Shown here: positions 38,101 through 50,519 of the stretch, piece after piece | Layout of the letters: every line of letters begins with the position of its first letter | How positions within the stretch are numbered: position 1 is the stretch's first letter | Assembly (NCBI GenBank): GCA_023846275.1 | Contig: CM043868.1 | Coordinates: 5,847,153-5,911,152, forward strand | From: Vanilla planifolia | Taxonomy: Eukaryota > Streptophyta > Magnoliopsida > Asparagales > Orchidaceae | Direction of reading: 5' to 3' | Length of the DNA: 64,000 nucleotides | The notes under the pieces: generated by a model | The model's input: the letters and a program-made list of their open reading frames with translations, nothing else | What the model was told of the DNA's origin: nothing | Databases searched by the model: none | Program-made: the position numbers and the translations under genes

Positions 38101-40241
38101 TTCAAAAATTAGAAAATCTTACACAATAAAAACCAAATTTATGTTCACCCCTTACTAAAATGCTAGACCAACACTAATAAAAACCTTTCAAAAATATGGG
38201 CAAATGAAACCTATACATTGGCTTAGAGGATCCTACAAATTTTAAGCCAAAGAGCTTATAATTCATTGGCCTAAATGAGCCTACACACTAAGCCACAAGA
38301 CTTTGTAATCTCCAACCAAGATAAGCCTACAACAGTAACTAAAAGATCAAATAAAGAAGCAAGTAAAAGTCCCAACAATAGGACAAATGAATAAAATAAA
38401 GCTCGTGAATACAAAGTTCTATAGCTTATTAATAAGATTAAGATACCTATTAAATTAAGATTAAAATAAAATAAAAATAAGTTTCAAATTAGCTCAATCT
38501 AATATTAGCTTGAATGAGTCTGAGAAAAGATGAAACTATATTCTATTATAGTAAACTTCTTTTTCAACTAAATTGTCATGGTTGATAATGATGTGTAGGT
38601 ATTTGTTCATTAGTTATGTTTGGATCTATTTTATAGTTTTTAAGAAAGGTTTCTAATAACTCCAAAATCTCTAATAAATCATTAAAAATTATATTAAAAT
38701 CTAGATTTTGACAGTTTTTATTTTTTTCTTAAATATTTTTATTTAATTTTTTTTATTATAATAATCTTCTTGATTACAAATTTTCACATAGGATGATTCC
38801 AAGCCGCAATGTTAGTATCTTCTTCCTTCTAACCATTGTTGTATGATCATGTCAACTAAATGGATGAGAAATCTACATGAGATAAATGTGTTGTTACATT
38901 CTTGTCAATTACAATCATTTTTGACTAATGCACTTATCTGGATTATTGAAGAGGTACATTAGCTTCCTTGAAGAACTTATCAATCATATTATTCTAATGT
39001 AATTTATTTTCTAGTCCATTTGGTATGAAACTTCAAATGCTCTACTCACACTCACTTTTGACTCCATTAAATGTATAATAGGCTTGGTTGCTAGGTTGTT
39101 GCATATGATTGTGTCATTTTATGACTAGTACCAGTGATGATGATTCATATTTGAATGACGTTATGGTTCTTTAAGATCATCGATATGTATTACACTTTGA
39201 ATGATTAATATTTGAATGACATTATGGTTCTTTAAGATCATCGATATGTATTCCTTTGTAGTAGTTTGTACACTCTCAAACAATACATTAGGTGATTACA
39301 AATTTTAGTGACGTAATGATGCAATTTGTAATAGTGATACTTCATAGTAGTATTATAGTTTGATGTTATTTTTATTGTTGTGTTCTTGTCTAATCTAACA
39401 ACAAATAAAATCACATTGATGTGATCGTGTGTTGAAATGAATTGTATTCTCCATTCACTATTGTGTTGATCATAGGTGTCTAACTTACTCATGAACAATA
39501 ATTCCTATTTATGGAAGCTTGCCTAATATATGAAGTTGCAATTGTCTAAAATTCTAAATGCCACGAAATCAAGTAACATACTACATGAAATATTCAAGTA
39601 ATGCTTATGGTTTGATTTTACTCCCATTGTATCATGAAACATGATTAGCATTTTAAATCTCCTACTTTGTATGATGTTTGAATGCATGGAACTTGTAATT
39701 TTTCCATGTTGATTAGATCTTTGCAATGAACTAAAATTGAGTGTCCTTCCCATAAGATTGTTGAATTTGATTTAGTTGAAAATTCAATAGGGAACCTAGC
39801 CACCTTGTTATTTTAGTTGTATATGAGATACTTTTTATCTTTTTTAAAAATTTATATTCTCCTTTTCATTTACTAATTTGAATAAGTCCTAATTGATAAA
39901 AATTTATATAAAAAACCCAAAATTATATCACAACTATAAACTTATATGAAAGATAGATCATAAATTACACTTGAGCATGAATGAAATCTTAAGAACCAAA
40001 ATAAAATATTTCATTGGTTTTATCAATCTAAGCATATCAAAAAAATATGAAAAAATTACTCAAGATGATTGACACATCATTAAAAGAAATTTTTATATGA
40101 TTTGATACATTAAGTGAAGCATATTCTTGATAAGATCCCACTATGTGTCCATCACCTCTTGAATAATCATCAGATATGTTAACAAAACTAACATATGATT
40201 TTGGTATCATTGAACTTCCATAAAGAGCCATATGGTTAACA
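38100..40241 (-). repeat. Probable 3' LTR of a Sirevirus-like copia element (left end uncertain)
   Basis: On the coding (minus) strand an LTR-like start TGTTAACC begins at 40,241, directly after the polypurine tract AAATATGGGAGAT. The pol relic lies just upstream. The left limit is a guess: around 38,140-38,350 the text (AAGCCTACA-type phrases) resembles other LTR blocks in this window, but a clean TG end was not found. It contains a 61-bp tandem duplication at 39,140-39,261. Confidence 0.5.
39140..39261. repeat. 61-bp tandem duplication
   Basis: ATGATT(C/A)ATATTTGAATGAC followed by TTATGGTTCTTTAAGATCAT occurs at 39,140 and again at 39,201, nearly identical, so this duplication is younger than its surroundings. 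Confidence 0.93.
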
Positions 40242-40256
40242 ATCTCCCATATTTGA
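40242..40256 (-). promoter_or_regulatory. Polypurine tract of the copia element
   Basis: The coding strand reads GCCATCATCAAATATGGGAG then ATTGTT. Sirevirus-type copia elements have a CATCATCAAAAAGGGGGAGATTGTT signature at the pol/LTR border, and this is a slightly eroded version of it. It marks where the 3' LTR starts. Confidence 0.65.
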
Positions 40257-40289
40257 TGATGGCAAAATTATCACAATGAGTATATGCTA

Positions 40290-43245
40290 AACATTAAATA
40301 AAATAATCATAAATTTTTTTTAGCTACTTCTATTTCCCATAAATTTATCTCTACCTTAGCTAATTGCATATACTAACTCATTCTCCCATCGTTCAAAGGG
40401 TTGATAACTACTAGTTGCATTTTAAACCTTAGAAATGTCTCTAGTTGTAATGGTTTAGTAAAAATGTTTATTTATTGAGCACTTAAGGGGTCAAAATTCA
40501 AAGGCACAACTTTAAGATTTGCTTGTTCCTAAATTATTTGAATTGCATTCTAAGGAAAATAATACTAGAATTATCATAATCTATTAGGGTTTCATCTAAC
40601 TTAGCAACATAGCTTGTTAATTATTATCTTATTCATGATACTTGTAATACATAACTACTTAACTCTATTCAGATTTGGTAGTGAAAAATGATACATATTT
40701 GTTTTTCTTTTAGGCCAAAATATGAGTCAATGTCTAAGAAGTTAGGATGTACTAAAACTACTACTCTAATCTATCTTACATCTAGAAAAATTATCATTCA
40801 AATATGTAGTAAGATCAAATCTTACCTCACCCTTAAGATACTAAAGTTTTAAAATAGATGTACCAATTAGACATCTAAATATATGATTCATTAATTTTAA
40901 ATGGGAGTCCTTGGGATTAGTTGGAACGTTGAACAAACACACACACACACACACATTGACACACTATATTACATTAATTCTACTTATTATAAGGATCTTA
41001 TCATTCCTCTATATAACTTCATATCAACAGATTTTTCATTGTCATTTTTATCTAAATATATTGCTGTAGACATGAGGATTACTTTTGATTTCAAACTTTC
41101 TAATACAAACATCTTTAATAATTCTAATATATACTTTGTTTGAGATATAAAGATAACATTCATTACTTTCTTGACTTGTAATCCTAGAAAGAAAATCAAT
41201 TCTCCCAATAAGCTCATCTTAAACTACTTTTCATAAGATTGGGAAATTCCTCACAAAGCTCATTATTAGTTGAGAAAAAAACTAAATCAACCACATATAC
41301 TTCACATATTATTTGATGGTCATTTGTATTTTCAATAAAGAGTGTTTTATATACCTTCATTCTAATAAAACCATTTGAAGTTAAGAAGCTACACAACCTC
41401 ACATACCAAGCTCTAAGTGATGTTTTAAACATTTAGTGCTTTCTTCAATTTATAGAAATGATCTAATTTAATGTATACCTTAAAAATTAGAGGTCATTCC
41501 ACATAAAGTTCTTCATTATTATAGCCATTTAGGAAAAAATGTTTAACATCTATTTGATATACCTTAAAATCTTTACAACATACATATAATAATAAATTTC
41601 TAATAGCTTCTAGTCTTTCAAAGGATGTAAATGTTTCTTTTATATCTATACCTTCTATTTAATTGTAATTCTTAGAAATCAACCTACATTTGTTTCAAAC
41701 AATAACACAACTTTAATCTAGTTAATTCCAGAACAATTATTTAGTTCTAGTCATTGAATAGTCAAGGGCCTTGGGGTTAACTCCCAACCTTATTTCTCTC
41801 AAATTCCCTAAGTTCCACATTCATTGTAACATACAAAAATTCATCATTCAAAGCTTCCTCAATTTATTTAGGTTTATAGCATGATAAAAATGATAAATAA
41901 TTATAAATAGTTTTAGTTATAACTCCTTTCTCAACTTCTCCTAAAAGTTTGTCTTTAGGATAGACTTTCTTAAACTTTTGTTCCTTAAGGACTTTAACTT
42001 TTATAGATTCTTTATTTGCCTCTTTATCTTTATTGGGTTTACTCTCATCCTTATATTGAGCTCCTTGAATTTCTTAAGATCTTCTTTCATAGTCTCAACA
42101 TTATGCTTAATTAGTAGTGACTTATCAAAGGTTACATGAATCAATTCTTCTACCAATTAAGTGTTCCAATTGAACACCCCATAAGTTTTGTCATTGAGTA
42201 TCTTAAAAATACTTTTCATTAGATTTTGAATCAAACTTTTCTAATTTAGTCTTATCTTTATGAAAGATATAATAGCTACAACCAAAAACATGTAAATGAG
42301 CAATCTTCAGCTTCTTGGAATACAACAATTTATAAGGTATCTGTTTTAATATTGAATGGTAAGAGCATGGTTCATGAAAAAATGTCGTATTGATTTCTTC
42401 AACCCAAAGTATTTAGGTACCTTATATTCATTAATCATTCACCTAGCTTTGTTAACAAAAATCTCATTTTTTTTAATCCAACTTTATTTTTTTTGGAGTC
42501 CTAAGTGATGAGAATGCACATATGATACCATTCTAACTGTAATAATCAACAAAAGATTGATTTTTAAATACTCATCGATAATAACTCATAGAAGTTAATA
42601 TGATCATATACTCATTTTGTAGCATAGAAATCAGGGTAACAAAACTCTAAAATGCTTAACTCTTTTTCCTAAGAAATAATATCTATATGGATTGTCATAA
42701 ACTATCACAAAAATGCATTTCTTATTTATTGAAGTGGTTGAATTAATACAAATACATCAAGATGTAAAATCTCAAAAAGTCTTCTAATTCATATCTCTTT
42801 CTTAGTTTTAAAAGGGTCCTTGGTTTGTTTATCCATTTGGCAAGGACTACAAATGTGATCATCAATCAAGTAAACCCCTAATTATGTTATGCATTCTTAG
42901 TTTCTTTAAGGTAGAACTAGTATGATGATATAGCCTTCTATGTCGAAGGATGACATCAGTAGCTTGAGTGATAAAGCACATAATGTTGCTAGCTTCTACA
43001 TTACTTTAGCCTAATATTAAGCTAATGTTCCCTCCATATGATATAATTAGAAGTTCATCATTCTTATAGATAAAAAATATTTAATGTAAAGGAATTAATA
43101 ATAATACTTGTGCCAATGACCGTCTTCATGGATTTGTCACTTAGACTGACTTCTCTAGCATCAATTACATTCAATTGCATGAGCAATTTTGAATTGCCAA
43201 TCATGTGTCTTGAACACCTACAATCCCAGTACCACATGCCCTCCT
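40290..43245 (-). pseudogene. Dead Ty1/copia pol (protease, integrase, RT, RNase H), Sirevirus-like
   Basis: Minus-strand relics occur in pol order from right to left. WYWDCRCSRHMIG at about 43,200-43,240 matches the WYLDSGCSRHMTG block (protease/pre-integrase border), with the catalytic DSG lost. Integrase text NGIICAFSSLRTPKK lies near 42,500. RT has EALNDEFLYVTM at about 41,850, then SLRAWYVRLCSFLTSNGF (about 41,370-41,425), YVVD at 41,285-41,296 instead of YVDD, and MSLLGELIFFLGLQVKK at about 41,170-41,217. GKSVDMKLYRGMIRSL-like text ends the next frame (40,987). The RNase H tail reads IFTKPL near 40,470. The element is broken by many stops and frameshifts. Gag is separated: the likely matching gag lies at 46,990-47,700, beyond an inserted gypsy-type element. 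The lineage call is an inference from the motif style and the PPT. Confidence 0.87.
40926..40956. repeat. (AC)n microsatellite
   Basis: A run of alternating AC (about ten units) inside the copia pol relic, just after the RT domain. It disrupts the frame. Confidence 0.85.
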
Positions 43246-43806
43246 TGATGCTATTAATAAGGAATGCATGTTCATGAAAATCAAGGTATTAGTCTTAGAG
43301 ATCCAAACTATTTGGGGTCCAATAACACTAGAGGTAGTCCTAATGGTTGATGATATTTTGTTGTTTACTATCCAAACATATCTAAGAAATTTGGAATGTA
43401 CATTTGTTCCTTTTCTATAATGAGATGCATGCTTGGGACTCAAGTACTAGACAAAGCATGACCTTAAGTATATAACATACTTTTTGATTTTTCATAATGG
43501 TGATAAATAGAATAATGATAATGAATCTTCTTATATTTGCTAAATTATTTTGCAATTGAAGCATGCAAAGATATTGATGTCACAAGTTCATTTCCATAAT
43601 TTTTCAAATCAACTAAATGTCATTCAAAAGTTTCATTTATATATTAGCATAATCCAAGATAATCAACATGCACATCCTTTAATTTTTTTAATACTTTCTC
43701 AGTAGACTATTACAATTTTTGGAAATGGATAATAATTTCTTTTATAATTGAATTATAATGGAAGGTACCTCATTGTATGAGTAAGAGCTATTAATTATCT
43801 GCTAAA

Positions 43807-44525
43807 TATTCTCACCTTGAGCCCTTAATAGTAGACCTTATTTTTAGTGTAACAACATTGTAATTCAAGCATGAAAAAGATAAAGAATTAAGGAAGAAAG
43901 AAAAGATACTTTTTATCTCAAAAGATGGAATTCTCCAAGAAAATATAATTACCTCATTTATCCTTTTTTTGCATTTAATATAGAATTTTGAATATAATAT
44001 TTTTAAAATATATATTTTTTAAATTTTTTTAAGAAACATTAGTTTTTTCTAACAAAGTTACAAAATCTACATCACAAAGGCTTATCTACATGTGCACGAG
44101 CTACTTCATGCATGTGGATGACAACATTATGGGCACTATTCATGCACATAGCTATAATTCCTAGGGCCAGACGTGCCTCACTATGTATGCACCACTACAT
44201 CGACATGGTTGGATTACCTTCAATAGTGCACCTACATGGTGGGTATACTCCACATGACACTTTCCAAAAGTGTGGTGGTTTCACATGGTCATGCACATGT
44301 AGGGCACCCAATTTCTATGAGGGTCATGCCTTCTATCACATTCCAGTTTCTCCATGGGTAAATTTTGACCTATGTATCAAAGAGCACAATCACACCCATA
44401 ATTCTCATTACTTTGTGCTACAATAATGATTTCATCCCTTTATCTCCTCCCCTAAATGTTTTCACAATTTTTGGATTTCTTAATAATTTAATAAACTTAT
44501 AATTGTTGTCCTAATCATATGATCC
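43807..44525 (-). repeat. Left direct repeat (3' LTR) of the gag-only element
   Basis: It aligns with 46,341-46,985. Shared text includes TTCTCACCTTGAG at the left end, AAAGAA(T/C)TAAGGAAGAAAGAA, GGGCACTATTCATG/AGGCACTATTCATG, and a CTCCTCCC run near the right end. A 104-codon plus-strand frame at 44,112-44,426 lies wholly inside it and is not supported as a gene. Confidence 0.65.
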
Positions 44526-45559
44526 TTCCTTTTATGAATTGAATTCCATTGAATCTTCTTTTCCAATGATAAAATGATTCTTTGCAAGATCATGTTCTAA
44601 TGACTTCTTAAGTGATCTCAAGAAGTTGAAACTTTCAATAGTCCTATCAACTTTTATTTTTTTTTACTTTGTCACTAATAACACATAACTTCTATTATTA
44701 TTTACTAGCCTCTTCACTTAGTCAACACCACCAATAATTCCTTTTGTCATTGCTCTTTTATCTTGTGTTAGAAGAAAGTGTTATCCATACTTTGAAAATC
44801 AATATTATTATGCTCATCCATAGTAAATAGCATCTTAATATGATAAATATAGATTTTTAAGTATAATTTGATAAACATCTAATCAAACCACTTCATAGAT
44901 AACATTATCAATGTAGTCTTTCCTATGACAAATAATATATTACATTACTCTTAACTTAGAGTATTTATAAATCCATCTAACGGAATAAGGTTCTAAATGT
45001 AATGTAGTCTTTAAGTTGAACCTCTTCAAAAGGTTTTTTTTATATTAAGTTCTTCTCAATTCAAAGTGTTAATAACTCATAAGCTCTTTCTCTTCACTTC
45101 AATTTAGATGGTGAAAAGTTCTTTTTGTTTTAATTCATGAGAGATATCATTTGGACTCACCTTAGATTTAAGATTTGATCAAGTTGAGGGGTATTAAGTA
45201 TCTTTTCAATCTCAAATATAATAAGTATTTTTTTTGTTAAACAATTATAGAAATAGTTTAGGATGTTCTTTTTCATATTTTATTGAATACACACTCTCTT
45301 CTTATAGTGATCACAATATCTTTTAGTTCTACTAGTAGTAGTAGTAGTAGTTATTGTCATAACATCCTTTGTGAGAGAATACTTTTTCATTTGCTAGCAA
45401 TGGTTGAACTTATACTCAAAGCTCCTAGTATTTTGTCCACTAGTTTTTTTTCCTTTATATTTGCCTTACTTTTTTATAGCCATCATGATTTTACTGACAT
45501 GCTTTAAATATTGATAAAAAAAAAGATAATTTGGTAGCAATATGATAGTATAGTCTTAT

Positions 45560-45940
45560 AAAATACTTTAACAATGTATCTCATTAATATGATTTCCAAT
45601 CTCATGACTTATCATCATAACTCTATGTAAATTCTCATACCATTTGTCCTTCTTGATATCATAAGTTATGTTACTTCCTATATCTTTCCTCCATGTAACT
45701 TACAAGTTAAAATTATTCTCTAAATTTTTTTTAAAATTGCTTCATGTCACATATGCAACTATACCAATTCATAAGTATTCCATCAAACTAATACATGACT
45801 CATCATTTTTAGTCAAGAATACATACCTCATCAATTAATGAATAATCATACTAACAAAACTATATCTCTTATTGCTTTAACTAGACATCTAATTTCTCTA
45901 TGCCTATTGTACCATCATAAATAGAAAAATTAAATGAAAC
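45560..45940 (-). pseudogene. Ty3/gypsy-type gag relic
   Basis: The minus strand reads VSFNFSIYDGTIGIEKLDV, stop, LKQ, then YDYSLIDEV (about 45,820-45,930). It continues with NWYSCICDMKQF (about 45,730-45,765) and VSYMEERYRK, stop, HNL (about 45,660-45,695). This follows the retrotransposon Gag domain in order: a short IYDG/LDxWL start, a Y-x-x-x-D-K-V block, the ALxWW-like block, and an F-x-x-x-Y-x-E-R-x-x-x-W-x-x-L block. It has several in-frame stops. Gag would form the particle. No pol follows it before the left direct repeat. Confidence 0.75.
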
Positions 45941-46340
45941 TTTTATCCTTAAAGGATGTTATCAATTCTTGTGCATTGAAAGGGTCAGATTAATGATGTC
46001 ATCCTTATCTTCATCTTTAATTATCCTTAGATTATCAGTTCATCCATAATTTATCTGGTTAAGAGTATTTTTTATCATATTATCTTTAAGATATGTTATC
46101 AGATGGGATTAAGATTTTAGCACCATCTATATATATATATATATATATATATATAAGATTAATAGAGCTACCTATATCTCCAAACTTAATAGTTGAACAC
46201 TTAACACAGTTGTCTCGATTGAGACCTCCTCAATCTCTTGATTTTTTTATAACTTGCTTCTCAACTATTTTTTTCTTAGCTTCTATCATTGGCATCAAAT
46301 TAAAGAACACTAATACCAAAAATTGTATATGTCTACAAAG

Positions 46341-46985
46341 TGTTCTCACCTTGAGACCTTGAATGTAAACACTGTGTTTTTATTATAGCAATAATAGAGT
46401 TGAAAAGTGAAAATGATAAAGAACTAAGGAAGAAAGAAGGATAAGAGATTTTTAACCTTAAGAAGATGGAGTTATCTTATTTGTCATCTTGCCCATATAT
46501 ATATAAATTTAGATATAAAATTTTATTTAAAAACTATAACTTCTATTTCAAATAACCTAAGATTTGTTTTATCAAAATCACAAAATCCATGCTACAATGC
46601 CCTATCTATGCTTACATAAGCTACTACATGCACATAGACGACTATGTCTTAGGCACTATTCATGTGCACGGGAATTGTTCCCTCATGTAAGCATGCCATG
46701 ACACATGCACATAGTCCATGTCATCATAATAAGTGTCATGGCACATGCATATCTAGTGGTCCCATGTAGTCGCATACATACTAGTGCCTCCGTGTCTAAT
46801 AGGTGGCCCTTACACTTAGTGTATTCTTTGACATTCTTGTAGTGTGACTTTGCCTATAGTTTATTTAACTTTCTCATAAAGATGATTTTCATCATTTTTT
46901 CTCCTCCCTTGATTTTTTTATAATTTTACCTTTATTATTGATTTAATGAACATATAATTGAGCTCTTAATCAAGTTATTAGCTTC
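46341..46985 (-). repeat. Right direct repeat (5' LTR) of the gag-only element
   Basis: It begins TGTTCTCACCTTGAG at 46,341 (plus strand). The equivalent left copy has TA in place of TG, an eroded end. The right limit is where similarity to 44,525 fades, shortly after an ATTTAATGAACATATAATTG block. The left partner shows the same landmarks. Confidence 0.65.
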
Positions 46986-46989
46986 ATCA

Positions 46990-47705
46990 CCTAGGGCTAT
47001 AAGTTAAATCAACCCCTCATTCTTTTCATCTTCACTTGAGGATTCCTCTAATCACTCTGCATTGCATTCATGGCTTTCTTCTTTTTTGATTCTTGTATTT
47101 CTCTAATATTCCCAGTACTTTTGGACATTTAGGATAGATGTGTCATAGTTGGCTACACTCATGGTAGATTGTCTCTTACTTTCCCTTCTTATTGTGCCAT
47201 GTTCCCTATTTTTTTGTTCTTAAGTTTCTTGCTTTGTAATGTTTAAATAATCATGTTAGTCTCCAAGTGATTAATGCTACCTTATCTTCTCCTAAGGTAT
47301 CAGTATCTAATGACTCATCATCCTTAATGTAATTTCTTTCTCTTCTTAATCTTAATCTTTTCTAAAACTATTTCTTATTTTTCTTCTTTCAATTTCCATG
47401 TCATTCATCATTAATTCACCCATAAGATAATGAAAGGAGAGTTTGCAAAGATTCTTAGTAGATTTGATGGCTATGCCAAGTGAATCACACTCCTTGGGAA
47501 GTTCATGATCGATTTTTCACACTTGTTCATCATTAGAAAATGCTTTCTTAAGAATAGCATGTTCATTAATAGTGTTAGTAAAATAAGTGAACATAGATTT
47601 AAATGACTCACTCTATGAAATTATAAACAATTTGTAATCATGAGTGAAAATATTAATCTTATTTTCTTTTACTAAGGATGATCCCTCACAAGTTACCTTA
47701 AATTT
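46990..47705 (-). pseudogene. Dead copia gag with zinc knuckle
   Basis: The minus strand reads HAILKKAFSNDEQV, stop, KIDHELPKE and IAIKSTKNLCKL (about 47,440-47,560), the UBN2/copia Gag pattern (KILRSLP ... AIxEAKDL). A knuckle at about 47,120-47,166 reads YHECSQL, stop, HIYPKCPK; the first Cys is Tyr. An acidic stretch (EESSSEDEKNE near 47,025) follows, as in Sirevirus Gag. Its position just upstream (on the minus strand) of the nested gag-only element and the copia pol at 40.3-43.2 kb suggests gag and pol once formed one element. An LTR-like block begins at about 47,716. Confidence 0.77.
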
Positions 47706-47715
47706 TTTTAGGAAG

Positions 47716-49641
47716 TGTGTCACACACCAAGAAGGGGGGTTGAATTGGTGTTGCATAATTTCAAATAAAATCTTTTCTAAAACCATAAATCATGTAAAAT
47801 ATTTAATATGTTAAACTTTTATACCACATCCCTTTTTTAAAATTTTTAAGATGTAACAAAATTATTAAATTAAATCACTTCCCAAAGTTGTAATAAAGTG
47901 ATCAAGTAAGAGTAAATAGAAAGACGAGTAATAAAGGAAACATCAGGTTTTTGGGTGGTAAAACTTAACATCAAGCCTACATCTTTAGCACCACTATTCA
48001 AATCACTCTTTCACCACAACCAAGTTAAATGCAAGTTGAGGCTTCTCATGGATCAACTATAACCCAACAACCACATGCCCTAGACCTAAGGATAAGACCA
48101 AACCACCACATGACCTAGAGCTTAACATAGAGCAACAAGATTATAAGAACCAAATTAAAATACAAGCTCACTAATTTATGAACATAATATACAATTATAA
48201 GTACAAGAAACATAAATGATTATCAAAATATGAGATACCAAATAACTTGAGAGTGTGTGATGTAAGATGCTGAATGAAATTTATCATGGAATACTTTCTT
48301 TACTTTTCTCAATTGAAGGGATTTTGAAAAAAAGCCTTTTTCCCTAAGAAAACTACTCTTCCAATTTACTATAACAACTTTTATTTCCCAACTTTCAATA
48401 TTCTTATCATTTTATCATTACATCTCTTATTTTTTTATGAATTATATTTATATTATACAATGAATAAAACTTTAAAAGGAAGATACAATAGCTCTTATTA
48501 TGGCTGATTTTATATTTTAGGCATATTTATACTTTTCAGTATGTGTTTTTCATTCTGTTAGTATGGTTTGATAAGTTTGTTATACAATTTAATGCCCAAA
48601 TAAACTATTTGTATTATTTGTTATAACATTGACATACTATATGAAAGTTTTGGGTTTTCCTTTATATGCAATGAATATGAAACATTAGAGGATCATACTA
48701 TCCATTAAATATTAATATAAATTTGAAAGTTTTGGGGTAATCCATATGCAATGCATGATTTGATTACTTGTATATACTAGAATGATCATATTATTAACTG
48801 AGTTAAATCAAACAATGAAATAATCATACAATCTGATAACACTTTATTATTTTAACACTAATGTTTTTACAATATACACCTTTTTAATTGATAGTATTTT
48901 CTAATAAATAAAACTATACTACAAAATTCTTAAGATTTCAAAGTTCACTTGACAAAACTTTATACCTTCCTTTCTTAATTCATTCAATCATCTATGCATT
49001 GCTCTTGCAAATGCAATGTTCATTCAATTGTATGCCTAATTATAAAGCACCAGTAATAACCTAGATTGAATAGTAGTTTTCTTAATCATCCTTTTCTCAA
49101 GCTAATTGTACCATCACAAATGAATTTCATATTATATGATAAATAAAAATTTTAATTACTTCTTGATTTGATCTTTAATTCAAATTCAACTTCTTTTAAG
49201 TCATCAAACTCTATAAAAATATATGTTATTCTCATGGGGAGTTCTTATTAGCTTTTAGTGATATACAAGTAATGCCTATTACATCATGTTGCCTAAATGC
49301 AAAGTTAATATTTAATGAATGAAGTGCAAGCTTTCACATATGATTGGTAATCTAATTGTGATCCTTACAAATGCTTTAGAAGATATGACTCATTGATAGC
49401 TTGAGTACATGCTTCTATCTTCATCTACTCATAAACCACTTTATGGCTTCTTTCTTCTTTTCCTTTAAGCATCTTGACAAGATTGTCCAATGGACTTTCC
49501 ATCCAACCATAATTGAATCACAACATTATCGACTTATCTTATAAATTAAGCAAAAGTGCACTAGGTAGATACGTTAGGTTACAAGAAGAATACTTAAATA
49601 ATTTGCTACAATCAAAATATTATATTTTTTTAGGAGTCAAT
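47716..49641 (-). repeat. LTR-like block bordered by a copia gag on one side and a polypurine tract on the other
   Basis: The left end carries AAGAAGGGGGGTTGAATTGG, typical of the LTR end next to the primer site in Sirevirus-like elements (CCCCCC on the coding strand). This end is repeated, with divergence, at 55,888-56,905: shared text includes CACATCCCTTTT/CACATTCCTTTT, AAATCACTT and AGCCTACATCT/TGCCTACATCT. The right end meets a polypurine tract at 49,642. The block therefore looks like a 5' LTR for the gag at 47.0-47.7 kb and a 3' LTR for the remnant to its right. Only about the left half (to 48,665) matches the other copy. Confidence 0.6.
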
Positions 49642-49665
49642 CTCCCCCATTTTAATGATAACAAA
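49642..49665 (-). promoter_or_regulatory. Polypurine tract of a Sirevirus-like element
   Basis: The coding strand reads GTTATCATTAAAATGGGGGA then GATTGAC, close to the CATCATCAAAAAGGGGGAGATTG signature of Sirevirus-like copia elements. The adjacent base starts the LTR-like block to the left. Confidence 0.68.
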
Positions 49666-50515
49666 TTATTTAAGAGGGAGGCTAAAATATAAAATAGGAT
49701 AACCTTTCATAGAATTCATGTAAAACATTGATTTTCAAATAATAAGAATATAATAAATTAATCTCTTTTAGCAAAGGATACCACATTTACTAAACAAGAA
49801 TGAAAACATATCTAGTAAAATTCAATTGACATATTACAAAGCCAATCCAATATAAATCAACTTGCACACAACTTCCACTTATTTCACATTAGCAAAGTAG
49901 GAATGTATCACAATTAGGCATAAGGCTCATGTAATGATCTGATAAACTATATGCATTGCTTCCCCATAATTTAGTAACATGTGTTTAGTAATATTTTGTA
50001 ATACTATAACTAGTTAAAATGACAAGAATCCCAGCAAAACCTAATAGATAAATATAAGCATTTCACAAAAAGTTTTACAAAATGTAGGTTACACAAATAG
50101 AAACACACATAAGAAGAATTATAATTTCATTCAACATAAAGATTGTTAATTACATTTTCCAAAACTTATAACATAAAATCCTAGACTACTCATTTCTTTA
50201 TATGCTCTATACCATTCTTGTTAACTCAGATATGGCACCCAATATTGAATTTAGTTGCACAATTTGTCCCAACTAACTAGCATTAAATCTTCCTTAAGTA
50301 TCCATTTGTCATTGCTCCATCTCATTTTTTAGTTGTTCAATCTTATCATCATGTCTTGTAGTCCCTTCTTTAATTGCCTTAAGTCATGCTAAAGAACTTT
50401 GATTAGAAAACCTTTGCTCTTCTTCCTGAGTTTATTATGGACTTCTAAAGATAGTCAATTCTTGATCTTATTTAGGCTCTTCTAAAGATTTTTTAAATGG
50501 CTCTCTAATTTATAA
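49666..50515. other. AT-rich internal sequence of a copia remnant, no coding motif seen
   Basis: It lies between a polypurine tract and the LINE insertion. I found no RNase H or RT motif here, so the host copia remnant seems to lack pol. Confidence 0.4.
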
Positions 50516-50519
50516 AGGG

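Larger units (their letters stand above)
43807..46985 (-). mobile_element. Candidate gag-only LTR element (TR-GAG-like) nested between copia gag and pol
   Basis: Direct repeats (43,807-44,525 and 46,341-46,985) flank about 1.8 kb of sequence that contains a Ty3/gypsy-type gag relic on the minus strand and no RT, integrase or protease motif. After the right repeat the coding strand shows TGGTATTAGTGTTC (46,304-46,317), an eroded version of the initiator-Met primer site TGGTATCAGAGCC. Known TR-GAG elements are small non-autonomous plant LTR elements carrying only gag, and this matches their layout. The element sits between a copia gag and the matching copia protease/integrase, which supports nested insertion. 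Repeat similarity is moderate (many substitutions), so boundaries are approximate and a target-site duplication was not established. Confidence 0.58.

Noticed and set aside
44112..44426. 104-codon plus-strand frame with several Cys and His
   Set aside because: It lies wholly within a direct repeat (LTR) of the gag-only element, and the counterpart at 46.6-46.9 kb does not keep the frame.
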